Of a DNA stretch of 55,288 nucleotides, positions 26,234 through 34,316 are shown piece after piece. Both the position numbers and the translations under genes were made by a program. The notes below the pieces were generated by a model. It was given only the letters and a program-made list of their open reading frames with translations, was not told the DNA's origin and did no database searches. Every line of letters starts with the position of its first letter. Within the stretch, counting starts at the first letter, position 1. This stretch comes from Desulfopila aestuarii DSM 18488 (GTDB taxonomy: Bacteria > Desulfobacterota > Desulfobulbia > Desulfobulbales > Desulfocapsaceae): the NCBI GenBank assembly GCA_945863875.1, contig CAMBBS010000007.1, positions 89,259 to 144,546 of the forward strand. The letters are read 5' to 3'.

Positions 26234-27457
26234 ATGAGAATAAGTGCAAGCATCTCATCACCCGGAACAAGGCACATCATCTCTCTCCGCGCTCTTTTGT
26301 TCCTGGTCGCTGCCCTGGTGGTCACCTTTAGCACCCCGCTTTTCGGCCAGGATAAGAAGACAACCGACACCCCGGATACAAATCTTACAGAATTCAGGGG
26401 GGCAATCAACCGACTGCAGCAGGGCATTCTCCAGCAGGAAAACAAGATCACCGAAGCGCAGACCACCGAACGTAATATTTTTACCGAACTGGAAATCCTC
26501 GACAAAAAGGTTGTTGCCCAGCAGGAGAAACTGGCAACGCTGGAAAAAAAAAGGCACGAGCAGCAGATGATGATCGATAGTAAGCAAAGCGAGCTCGACA
26601 CGATCCGTCTGGACAAACAGAGGGTAGAAGAGCACCTGAAAAAAAGAATCACCGCATACTATACAATGGGCGACATCGGTCTTCTCAATGTCACTTTTTC
26701 CACCAGAACACTTTCCGAACTGCTTACCTTCCACGATGCTTTTGATGTGCTGATCAAGTACGATCAGGATGTCATCAAAGCCTACCGGGCCACCATAGAA
26801 GACCTGGTCAGGGTAACGACGGCTCTTGGTCTGGAAAAAGCCGTTTTAGCCGACTTTTTCGAGCAGGCGGCACAGGAACAAGAAGCGCTGCAAAAGACAA
26901 AAGCCGACAAGAAAACCCTCCTCAGCCATGTGCGCACCGAGGAAAAACTGCATAAACAGGCGGTAGTCGAAATGCAGGAGGCATCGGAAAATCTTGCCCA
27001 GTCCATCGTCGCGGTAAAAAACAAAAATGTTGTTCGCGAACAGCGATTTCTCATAGATAAGGGCCGTCTGCCTCCGCCGGTGGTCGGCCGGATCATCACC
27101 CTTTTTCAGCAGGAAAAAACCAACAAGCTCGGTATATCACGTCAATCCGCAGGCATTGAGATCCAGGCTCCCAACGGAACAAAAATCGTCTCGGTAAGCG
27201 ACGGAGAGGTAATTTTTTCAGGATATTTGCGCGGCTATGGCAATACAGTCATACTGCATCATGGTTTTCAATATTATACGGTGACGTCGAGAATCGAAAA
27301 AATTTTGGTTGAAAAAGGGCAAGAGGTCAGAACAAAAGAAACCATCGGGATCATGGGTGATACCGCGACTCTTTTTGACGAAGGGCTCTATTTTGAAATT
27401 CGTCACGGGCGTGATTCGCTGGACCCCGTATTATGGTTGAAGCCTGACAATCTGTAA
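26234..27457 (+). CDS. envC: EnvC-like murein hydrolase activator (degenerate LytM/M23 domain)
   Basis: 407 residues. A signal peptide (ALLFLVAALVVTFSTPLFG) is followed by a long coiled-coil (about 50-270, rich in Gln, Glu, Lys) and a C-terminal LytM/M23 fold (about 305-405). The His pair needed for zinc in active M23 enzymes is not intact: where active enzymes have the His-x-His motif this protein reads TVTSRIEKIL, as in EnvC-type activators. It therefore likely activates an N-acetylmuramoyl-L-alanine amidase in the periplasm rather than cutting peptidoglycan itself. It lies 32 nt after ftsX. An upstream in-frame Met at 26153 would overlap ftsX and lack a signal peptide at the N-terminus. 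Confidence 0.9.
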   Translation: MRISASISSPGTRHIISLRALLFLVAALVVTFSTPLFGQDKKTTDTPDTNLTEFRGAINRLQQGILQQENKITEAQTTERNIFTELEILDKKVVAQQEKLATLEKKRHEQQMMIDSKQSELDTIRLDKQRVEEHLKKRITAYYTMGDIGLLNVTFSTRTLSELLTFHDAFDVLIKYDQDVIKAYRATIEDLVRVTTALGLEKAVLADFFEQAAQEQEALQKTKADKKTLLSHVRTEEKLHKQAVVEMQEASENLAQSIVAVKNKNVVREQRFLIDKGRLPPPVVGRIITLFQQEKTNKLGISRQSAGIEIQAPNGTKIVSVSDGEVIFSGYLRGYGNTVILHHGFQYYTVTSRIEKILVEKGQEVRTKETIGIMGDTATLFDEGLYFEIRHGRDSLDPVLWLKPDNL

Positions 27458-27491
27458 CGTACACTAAAATCCCATAGAATTGAGGAATTAT

Positions 27492-28811
27492 ATGTTTTCA
27501 TCTACCTATTGTTTGCGCAGGCTGGTCTATGCCCTGCTTTTCCTCCTTCTTGTTCCCTGTTCTCCGGTTTTTGCCGAAATATCGGAAGAGGAAAGAATTA
27601 TAACCTACAAACAGCTGGAGATTTTTTCCAATGTGTTAAGCATCCTCCAGGAAAACTATGTTGAAGAGATCGATACGAAAGAAGTGTTAAACGGTGCGAT
27701 CCGTGGTCTCCTTTTCTCCCTTGATCCGCACTCTTCCTATATGCCGCCGGAAAGTTTCGAAGATCTGCAGGAAGAAACACGGGGATCATTCTCGGGTATT
27801 GGTATTGAGGTTACCATTAAAAACGACATGCTGACCGTAGTCAGTCCGATAGCCGATACTCCAGCCGATCAGGAAGGACTGAAGGCCAATGATATTATTG
27901 TTGAAATTGATGGTGTGAGTACTAAGAACATGGGCCCGTACGAGGCAATAAAAAAACTGCGTGGCCCCCCAGGCACCGAGGTGACGATATCCATTCACCG
28001 GGAAGGCTGGGAAGAGCTCAAGAAAATAACCTTCAAACGAGAGATGATTCCAATCCAGTCGGTCAAGGCGGAATTCCTTTCGCCCGGCTTTGCCTACGCC
28101 AGAATCACCAATTTCCAAAGCCATACCACCGGCGATTTTAAGGCCAAATTGCGAGAACTGCAAAGTGTCCACCGGCTGAACGGGCTCATTCTCGATTTAC
28201 GCAATAACCCCGGAGGACTCCTCCAGCAGGCCGTGAGCATTGCCGATATTTTCCTCGACAAGGGAACTATCGTTTATACCAAAGGGCGGCGTGAGGACCA
28301 GAATAACGTCTATGTCGCCCGGGCCAATGGCGAAAAAGGCATGTACCCCCTGGTGGTCCTGGTCAATGAAGGTTCGGCCAGTGCAGCAGAGATCGTCGCC
28401 GGGGCCCTGCAGGCCCATAAACGGGCTATCATCGTCGGCACCCGGACTTTCGGTAAAGGCTCGGTGCAGACAATCATCCCTTTGCCGGACGGTGCCGGGC
28501 TGCGCATGACCACGGCCAGATACTACACCCCCGATGATCGTTCTATCCAGGCCCTAGGCATCGCTCCGGATGTAGAAATACCATTCATCACCTGCCTGCC
28601 CCCGGAAGACGCCGAGCCCCAAAGAAGCCTGTTGAAAGAAGTGGATCTTGCCCGCCACCTGCCGGGCATGAAGCCGGACCAGGACAATGGGCAAGACCGG
28701 GAAGCCGATAAACTGGAAGAGCGGATGCAGACCGACAACCAGTTGCGCTCCGCCTACAATATTCTCAAGAGCCTTGATCTTTTTCATGAGTTTAACGAAA
28801 ACGCTCAGTGA
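27492..28811 (+). CDS. C-terminal processing peptidase (S41 family, Ctp/Prc)
   Basis: 439 residues. A signal peptide (LVYALLFLLLVPCSPVFA) is followed by an N-terminal helical region (ILQENYVEEIDTKEVLNGAIRGLL), a PDZ domain (about 90-180, with GIGIEV and GLKANDIIVEIDG), and the S41 core with nucleophile Ser in NEGSASAAEIVAGAL and general-base Lys in FGKGSVQT. It trims protein C-termini in the periplasm, and some homologues control endopeptidases of the cell wall. GAGGA lies 7 nt before the ATG; a TTG four codons earlier covers that site. It follows envC by 34 nt, a common arrangement (envC-ctpA). Confidence 0.95.
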   Translation: MFSSTYCLRRLVYALLFLLLVPCSPVFAEISEEERIITYKQLEIFSNVLSILQENYVEEIDTKEVLNGAIRGLLFSLDPHSSYMPPESFEDLQEETRGSFSGIGIEVTIKNDMLTVVSPIADTPADQEGLKANDIIVEIDGVSTKNMGPYEAIKKLRGPPGTEVTISIHREGWEELKKITFKREMIPIQSVKAEFLSPGFAYARITNFQSHTTGDFKAKLRELQSVHRLNGLILDLRNNPGGLLQQAVSIADIFLDKGTIVYTKGRREDQNNVYVARANGEKGMYPLVVLVNEGSASAAEIVAGALQAHKRAIIVGTRTFGKGSVQTIIPLPDGAGLRMTTARYYTPDDRSIQALGIAPDVEIPFITCLPPEDAEPQRSLLKEVDLARHLPGMKPDQDNGQDREADKLEERMQTDNQLRSAYNILKSLDLFHEFNENAQ

Positions 28812-28855
28812 CCGGCCAGGGTTAAAAAAAAGAACCTGTCAGAAAGACACAAAAA

Positions 28856-29770
28856 TCAGTAGCCGAGTTCCTTGAGAAACCGCTCGTCCTGCGACCAGTT
28901 CTTTTTCACCTTCACCCACAACTTGAGAAGGACCTTCTCGCCGATGAGGGCTTCGATATCCTTTCTGGCCGCGATGCCGATGCTTTTGAGTTTTTTGCCG
29001 CCCTTGCCGATGACGATTCCCTTCTGCGATTGTTTTTCGAGGACAATTGCCGCGTGAATCGTCACCAGTTTCTTGATGTCATCCTCCTTATAGGATTCTA
29101 TCAGCACGGCTGTGGAATAGGGGATTTCCTGGCCGGTAAGAAGAAAGACCTTTTCCCTGACGATCTCTGCACATAAAAACCTCTCCGAGGCATCGGTCGG
29201 GATATCCTCGGGGAAATATCGTGGTCCCATCGGCAGCAGGGTGAGAATTTCCGCAAACAGGCTGTCCAGGCCGTCACCGCCAAGGGCGGATACCGGAATC
29301 ACCGCGTGGAAAGGATAGAGTTTTGCATAGGAATCGATAAAAGGCAGGACCTTTTTCCTGTCAATCAGGTCAATTTTATTCAGCACCATGATCGCCGGGC
29401 ATTTGATCCTCTGCAGATACTCGGCATGCTCCGCCGCTTTTTCCCTCTGTACCTTTTCCGGCAGCGGCAGGGAAACATCGACCAGGAACAGCACGAGATC
29501 AACCTCCGTCAGACTTTCCATTGCCACTTTGACCATCTCCACGTTCATTGGCTCACGGGATTTGTGCAGTCCCGGTGTATCCAGAAAAACGACCTGGTAG
29601 TCTGCATCATTGACTATCCCGACAATGCGATTCCGGGTCGTCTGGGGCTTGGCAGTAACAATTGAAATCTTCTGGCCGAGAAGATGGTTCATCAATGTTG
29701 ATTTTCCAGCATTCGGCGGCCCTACTATTGCCACCATACCGGATTTGACCGGCTTCTCAAAAAGATCCAT
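28856..29770 (-). CDS. era: GTPase Era
   Basis: 304 residues. G1 is GPPNAGKST, switch I/G2 is KPQTTRNRIVG, G3 is DTPGLH and G4 is NKID; the C-terminal KH domain has the GxxG loop in IGKGGKKLKSIG. Era binds the 3' end of 16S rRNA and guides 30S subunit assembly at the cytoplasmic membrane. It is divergent from the RNase II-family gene across a region holding two palindromes. No good Shine-Dalgarno is visible before this ATG. Confidence 0.96.
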   Translation of the reverse strand: MDLFEKPVKSGMVAIVGPPNAGKSTLMNHLLGQKISIVTAKPQTTRNRIVGIVNDADYQVVFLDTPGLHKSREPMNVEMVKVAMESLTEVDLVLFLVDVSLPLPEKVQREKAAEHAEYLQRIKCPAIMVLNKIDLIDRKKVLPFIDSYAKLYPFHAVIPVSALGGDGLDSLFAEILTLLPMGPRYFPEDIPTDASERFLCAEIVREKVFLLTGQEIPYSTAVLIESYKEDDIKKLVTIHAAIVLEKQSQKGIVIGKGGKKLKSIGIAARKDIEALIGEKVLLKLWVKVKKNWSQDERFLKELGY

Positions 29771-29832
29771 AGCGTTTTAAAAATAATAATAATTTCATAA
29801 GGACAATAATAAGTGTAGGCAAAATAACATTC

Positions 29833-29896
29833 CACACTATACTGTGTGACGTTTGTCCATTTGCAATGGACAAACCAACGAATTTGAAATTATAAT
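29833..29896. promoter_or_regulatory. Divergent promoters with two palindromes between era and the RNase II gene
   Basis: Plus strand: TGGACA (29867-29872), 18-nt spacer, TATAAT (29891-29896), facing the RNase II gene. Minus strand: TATAGT (complement of 29836-29841) could be the era -10. A perfect 11-bp inverted repeat with 3-nt loop (GTTTGTCCATT / AATGGACAAAC, 29851-29875) covers the plus-strand -35. A second one (CACAC / GTGTG, 29833-29848) covers the minus-strand -10. Both have operator-like positions. Confidence 0.5.
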
Positions 29897-29989
29897 ACGC
29901 CGTGAATATATTGCTTCCACTATTTTGCTGTGACGCCGGAAAGTCCGGCAATAGAAGAGCAAAACAGATATTGAACAACTTGTGATTAA

Positions 29990-31990
29990 ATGATTGTTAC
30001 GGGAAAACTGATAGAATACCTCGATAACGGCAAGTTCATCTGTGCCCTGGTTGTAGAGAGCCAGCCGAAACGGCTGCGCCTCATCAACCAGAATGGCCGG
30101 GAACTTAACCTGCCGGAATCGCGTGTTATCCACTGTTCGACGGAGAGTCACCCGACAGAACTGAACAGGGATGCCATCACCAGGCATCTGAAAGACACGA
30201 CCGAAAAGCGCAGCGCCCTCATGGCCCTTATTGATCTTGAAGAAATTTGGGAGCTCACCGCCGAAGATGGTGCGACGTCTTTTAGTCCGACCTTTCTCGC
30301 CGAACTCATCTTCGGCTCGGAAGCCACCGACGATACGGTTTCCGCATTTCTCCGATGTGTTTTTGAAGACAAGCTGTTTTTTAAATACAAGGAAGGCAGC
30401 ATCCAGGCCAATAGTCCGGAAAAGGTCGAACAGCTGCAGCGCCAGCTGGCAAAGGAGGCCAAACGGGCCGAACTCGTCCGCGAGGGCGCCCGGGCCGTCG
30501 CCCGGATTCTCGAAGCAAATCCCTCGCCAGGGCAGCTGGATGCCATACAGATGGAACTTTTGCCGATTATCCGTGACTTCTATCTTTACGGCAACGAGGC
30601 CGCTGATGCGGATATCGCCAGAAACATCCTCCAATCCGCCGGCCTGCATAAAATTCATGACCCCTTTCACCTGCTCGTTAAGGCCGGGCTCTGGGGTGCC
30701 AACGAGAATATCCCCCTGCTGCGCAATGAACTGGCGGTCAATTTTTCCCTTGCCGCCAGGCAACAGGCGGAACTCATTCTCCAGCGCGGACAAAGCGAAC
30801 TGTTCAATGACCCGGGGCGACTGGATCTGACCCATCTTTCGCCGATTACCATCGACGGCCCGACCACCCTCGATTTCGACGACGCCCTGACTATAGAGGA
30901 ACAGGACGGCAATTACCTGGTGGGCATCCACATTTCCGACGTCGCGCATTATGTTCGTCCTGGAGATCAGCTGTTTGCCGAAGCCATGCGGCGCGGCACA
31001 TCCATATATTTTCCGGAAGGTCAGGTGCCGATGCTGCCGCGTCATCTTTCCCAGGGGATCTGCAGCCTTATTCAGGATGAGACCAGAGGTGCTTTCAGCT
31101 TTATGATCCTCCTCTCAGCCGAGGCGGAAGTATTGCGGGTGCGCATCAACCCATCGATCATCCGGGTAAAAAGACGACTCACCTACGATGAGGTCGACAA
31201 GATGCTGGCGACGGATCGGGAAATTCGACTTCTGGATATGCTCCGCCAAAAGCTTCGGACAAGGCGTCTGGCCGGCGGCGCCCTTCTCCTTCCCTTTCCG
31301 GATGTCAATATTTTCATCGATCATCACGGCAAAGTCCACGTCAGTCTTGCCAAAAGCGACACCCCGGCAAGGACTATTGTTTCGGAAATGATGATTCTTG
31401 CCAACAGCGAGGCGGCAAAATATGTCGCCGACCGCATGGTTCCCGGTATTTACCGATCCCAGCCGACGCTGCAGAGGAGGATCGTGCACGGCGAAGATGA
31501 CGATCTTTTCCAGAACACCCTGCAACGTAAAAACATGTCAAGGGGCGAGCTGTCGACGACCGCAAAACCCCACAGCGGCTTAGGCGTATCGCATTACTCA
31601 ACGGTCACCTCTCCGATCAGGCGCTTACTTGATCTCGTTATGCAGCATCAGTTGAATAGTATCGTCCGAAGACAAGAACCGTGCTTCACTGAGGAAATGT
31701 GTAAGGATTTCACCTCTGTCCTGATCCGCACGTTGACGACCGCCAACAACGTCCGCCACCAGAGGCAACGGTACTGGCTGCTCAAATTCCTTGCCGATCG
31801 ACAGGGTCAATATCTCGACGCCCTGGTTATTCAGTCCGGGCCGAAGCGGGTCAACCTGCTGCTCACCGACATTCTTATGGATATAGATCTTCCCACGCCG
31901 GGCAACAAAGCCATTACGCCGAACACCATCGTCAAGATTCGCGTGATCAAATCCGAGCCCCTCGACAATCTTGTGCGTTTCGACTGGTAG
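29990..31990 (+). CDS. RNase II/R-family (RNB domain) 3'-5' exoribonuclease
   Basis: 666 residues. The RNB catalytic block DGPTTLDFDDAL (about 286-297) holds the metal-binding aspartates; GIHISDVAHYVRPGD and the late STVTSPIRRLLDL motif complete the domain. The N-terminus is not a clear cold-shock domain but a small beta-rich region (LIEYLDNGKFICALV). The C-terminus carries a short S1-like strand pattern (GPKRVNLLLTDILMDIDLP). This short type differs from Escherichia coli RNase R and is the form often labelled 'ribonuclease catalytic domain-containing protein'. It should degrade RNA from the 3' end. Its stop codon directly abuts that of the convergent small gene. Confidence 0.88.
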   Translation: MIVTGKLIEYLDNGKFICALVVESQPKRLRLINQNGRELNLPESRVIHCSTESHPTELNRDAITRHLKDTTEKRSALMALIDLEEIWELTAEDGATSFSPTFLAELIFGSEATDDTVSAFLRCVFEDKLFFKYKEGSIQANSPEKVEQLQRQLAKEAKRAELVREGARAVARILEANPSPGQLDAIQMELLPIIRDFYLYGNEAADADIARNILQSAGLHKIHDPFHLLVKAGLWGANENIPLLRNELAVNFSLAARQQAELILQRGQSELFNDPGRLDLTHLSPITIDGPTTLDFDDALTIEEQDGNYLVGIHISDVAHYVRPGDQLFAEAMRRGTSIYFPEGQVPMLPRHLSQGICSLIQDETRGAFSFMILLSAEAEVLRVRINPSIIRVKRRLTYDEVDKMLATDREIRLLDMLRQKLRTRRLAGGALLLPFPDVNIFIDHHGKVHVSLAKSDTPARTIVSEMMILANSEAAKYVADRMVPGIYRSQPTLQRRIVHGEDDDLFQNTLQRKNMSRGELSTTAKPHSGLGVSHYSTVTSPIRRLLDLVMQHQLNSIVRRQEPCFTEEMCKDFTSVLIRTLTTANNVRHQRQRYWLLKFLADRQGQYLDALVIQSGPKRVNLLLTDILMDIDLPTPGNKAITPNTIVKIRVIKSEPLDNLVRFDW

Positions 31991-32197
31991 CTATTTATTC
32001 CGGTCCACTTTTTGGGTGTCCGACTTTATCTTTATCTGATTTCCCGTGCTAAACCCCCTGGTCTCTTTCTTACACTCTATTACCATTTGTGTTCCATCTA
32101 CCTTTACGACGGTACATTTGCCGCTTGCCGCCAGCACACCTTCCACGGCAAATCCGGTCACCATCCAGAGACAGAACAGCGCCACGAGTATCTTCAT
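31991..32197 (-). CDS. Small exported protein of unknown function
   Basis: 68 residues. A signal peptide (MKILVALFCLWMVTGFAVEGVLA) is followed by a mature part of about 45 residues with two cysteines (GKCTVVKVDGTQMVIECKK), likely a small beta-strand domain with a disulfide, and a Lys/Asp-rich tail. GGAGG lies 5 nt before the ATG. It looks like the short exported proteins found beside cytochrome or metal-reduction genes in Desulfobacterota, but that link is only an impression. The stop codon touches the stop codon of the convergent RNase II gene (TAG then CTA). Confidence 0.7.
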   Translation of the reverse strand: MKILVALFCLWMVTGFAVEGVLAASGKCTVVKVDGTQMVIECKKETRGFSTGNQIKIKSDTQKVDRNK

Positions 32198-32255
32198 CTT
32201 GCCCTCCACATTTTTTTGAGCGTTTCACTGATTTCTGTCTGTAAAATACATCGTT

Positions 32256-32408
32256 TCAGGGACAAGAACAGCCGACATAGGGGCACGTCGAGCGATGTCT
32301 ACCAACACATGGCGCGTGCTCGGGGCCAACGGCAAGAATTTGTTCTTTGATGGGGCAGAGGAAATTGGTATAACCAGATGAAACAAATCCGTAACTCTCA
32401 ACAATCAT
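32256..32408 (-). CDS. Possible small Cys-rich protein (low confidence)
   Basis: 50 codons, beginning MIVESYGF and ending in a cysteine-rich tail (CPIKEQ... then CVGRHRSTCPYVGCSCP). The pattern of five Cys with Pro and Gly resembles a metal-binding or disulfide-rich miniprotein rather than random sequence. No Shine-Dalgarno is visible. Its start faces that of the HTH-membrane gene across 10 bp. It could also be the decayed end of a longer gene or pure chance. Confidence 0.3.
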   Translation of the reverse strand: MIVESYGFVSSGYTNFLCPIKEQILAVGPEHAPCVGRHRSTCPYVGCSCP

Positions 32409-32418
32409 AAAAAGACAG

Positions 32419-33369
32419 ATGACGGACAATTCATTTATCGGCCCAATGAGCATGGTGAAAATTGATGGGGCAAAAATCAAACTGCTGCGTGAACAGCAAG
32501 GCCTCACCCAATTGTACCTGGCGACAGCGGTCGAGGTAACCACCGACACGATCTCGAGATGGGAAAACCGCCGCTATCCGAGTATCAAGAGAGACAACGG
32601 TTTGAGACTTGCCGAGGCTCTGAATGTTGAGCTCGACGACCTTCTGGAAAAAATCGCCGAAGACGTCGAGGAAGAGGCAGCGGCAAATGAGACGGTCCCT
32701 CCGGAGCACGTACCGTCAGTTGATCTTTCTGCAGCAAAAACACCAGGCTTGCAGAACAAGTGGATTCTGTTCATTCTTGCCGCGACATTCGTCAGTGTTG
32801 CCCTGGTCTTCACCTGGTATTTTCTGCGCGCACCCTCCTTGGCCCCGTTTGCCGCTGAGCGCATCGTGCCGAGCCACTGCATCAGCGGACAACCCTTTCC
32901 GGTGGTCATCAAGGTTACCGGGGCGCCGGATACGGCCAACGCCCTGATCATCAAAGAAAACATTCCCGAAAGCGCAACCATTCAGGCGACCGCGCCGACC
33001 TTGCCTGCCGGCGCCCTGAAAAACAAGCAAATCAAATGGCTCAAAAAAATTAACCAGACAGCAGTCTATTCGTATCTCATCACTGTCTCCGGCAAAGACG
33101 AAGAGGTCATACCTTTCAGCGGCACGGCGGCCATCAGCAGCGAATCCGAATCAGCCATCCAGGGCGACAACACAATTACCCTCGGCCGGCATCATTGGGC
33201 GGATGCCAATAAGGACAATATCATCAGCGATGATGAGATTCTCGCGGTTTACAATCAGTACAGTGACATAACCGGCCTGGACGTCGACATTGATCTCATC
33301 GAAGAAATATGGATGGGATCGGCCTACCAGTGGGACAGCGCCAAGGCCACCTTTAAAATCATCGAGTAG
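32419..33369 (+). CDS. Membrane-tethered XRE-type HTH protein with extracytoplasmic EF-hand loop
   Basis: 316 residues. An XRE/Cro helix-turn-helix spans about 14-75 (IKLLREQQGLTQLYLATAVEV, ISRWENRRYPS), followed by an acidic linker, one membrane helix (about 114-136, ILFILAATFVSVALVFTWYFL) and an extracytoplasmic part. The latter has a beta-rich Ig-like section (about 150-240) and then a canonical 12-residue EF-hand loop (DANKDNIISDDE, 262-273) in a dockerin-like helix-loop-helix. DNA binding inside and possible calcium or ligand binding outside suggests a one-component membrane sensor. The start is uncertain: Met1 and Met12 (32452) both lack a strong ribosome site. Neighbours give no function. 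Confidence 0.75.
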   Translation: MTDNSFIGPMSMVKIDGAKIKLLREQQGLTQLYLATAVEVTTDTISRWENRRYPSIKRDNGLRLAEALNVELDDLLEKIAEDVEEEAAANETVPPEHVPSVDLSAAKTPGLQNKWILFILAATFVSVALVFTWYFLRAPSLAPFAAERIVPSHCISGQPFPVVIKVTGAPDTANALIIKENIPESATIQATAPTLPAGALKNKQIKWLKKINQTAVYSYLITVSGKDEEVIPFSGTAAISSESESAIQGDNTITLGRHHWADANKDNIISDDEILAVYNQYSDITGLDVDIDLIEEIWMGSAYQWDSAKATFKIIE

Positions 33370-33501
33370 GATTATTCCGCTTACCATTGCCCTGTTTTCC
33401 TTCCTCCCCACTGACTACAATTTCCGTAAACCCTCCAGCAGGCACGGGGATGTCGTGTAGCTTTATGCCCGACATCGTCGTCTACATCTGCATATGTCCT
33501 C

Positions 33502-33530
33502 TTGGTAAAGCGAGAGATTGAGCGTACAAA
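33502..33530 (+). promoter_or_regulatory. Candidate sigma-70 promoter of the glycine-zipper gene
   Basis: TTGGTA (33502-33507), 17-nt spacer, TACAAA (33525-33530). A transcript from here would have a leader of about 43 nt before the well-placed GGAGG of the next gene. Moderate match only. Confidence 0.35.
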
Positions 33531-33579
33531 TAAGGTAACAGCAGGAAGATGTACTCATCTCAATCAATGGAGGATAGTT

Positions 33580-34107
33580 ATGAAACCAGTACATATGACC
33601 ATAGCGATGATAGTAGCGGTGACAGCTCTTTTTGCACTCTCACTGACCAATGTTCAGGCCGGTGACAAACAGATCGGCGGCCTTATTCTCGGAGGCGGCA
33701 CCGGCGCAATTGTCGGCCAGGCTCTAGGTCGTAATGCTGAATCGACGCTCGTTGGTGCAACTGTCGGAGGGGTCGTCGGCTTGCTGGTCGGCACTCAGTT
33801 AGAGAGACACCACGGCCCGGTGGCGCAACATTCGCCGGTTGTTGTCCGCTCCGCCCGGGGGTATGACGACTACAGGTATGACGATCACCGGTATGACAGA
33901 CGGGATCGACCAGTATTCAGGGATCCTCCGAGAAAGCATTATGGTCATGACAGAGACAACTGTCGGAAAATTGTTACCATCCAGAAGGGACACTATGGGT
34001 CAACGCGGGTTGTCTCGACCGTCTGTGGCAAATCGCCTCGGCATCATCAGCCTGAGCGCCATCCCTTTAACAATAAGTACAGATCGCATGATCGATTCCA
34101 TCGCTAA
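33580..34107 (+). CDS. Exported glycine-zipper protein with His/Arg/Tyr-rich tail
   Basis: 175 residues. A signal peptide ending in NVQAGD is followed by a glycine-zipper helix pair (GGLILGGGTGAIVGQALGR and VGATVGGVVGLLVGTQ, about 30-75) as in 17-kDa surface antigen and related envelope proteins. The rest is low-complexity, with repeated Tyr-Asp-Asp and Asp-His-Arg-Tyr-Asp units, and a small conserved-looking block with two Cys (CRKIVTIQKGHYGSTRVVSTVC). Likely membrane-associated in the envelope. GGAGG precedes the ATG by 6 nt. The specific role is unknown. Confidence 0.75.
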   Translation: MKPVHMTIAMIVAVTALFALSLTNVQAGDKQIGGLILGGGTGAIVGQALGRNAESTLVGATVGGVVGLLVGTQLERHHGPVAQHSPVVVRSARGYDDYRYDDHRYDRRDRPVFRDPPRKHYGHDRDNCRKIVTIQKGHYGSTRVVSTVCGKSPRHHQPERHPFNNKYRSHDRFHR

Positions 34108-34134
34108 TAAATGTCTTTGCAGGATGCCTTGACC

Positions 34135-34173
34135 TGCCGCCCGGGAAGACGCCGATCGTCTTGCCGGGCGGCA
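34135..34173. repeat. Near-perfect 17-bp inverted repeat (hairpin)
   Basis: Arms TGCCGCCCGGGAAGACG and CGTCTTGCCGGGCGGCA pair with one mismatch around a 5-nt loop (CCGAT). It follows the glycine-zipper gene stop by 27 nt. No T-run follows on either strand, so it is not a textbook rho-independent terminator, but it may protect the mRNA 3' end or act as a structured site. Confidence 0.6.
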
Positions 34174-34316
34174 CCAGTCCTGCTCGACACAATCCCGCCA
34201 CCTGCCATGCTGTACCTGTGTTCACCCTGCAGCATCGGCCACGGACACCCTAAAAATGAGTGAAAAAACTCCAATTATGGTAGAATAGCGCTGCAATGGA
34301 TGACACAAGCCACTGA

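Noticed and set aside
29837-31045. Long minus-strand open frame (402 codons) opposite the RNase II gene
   Set aside because: Overlaps the well-supported RNB-domain gene and the divergent promoter; no recognisable domain.
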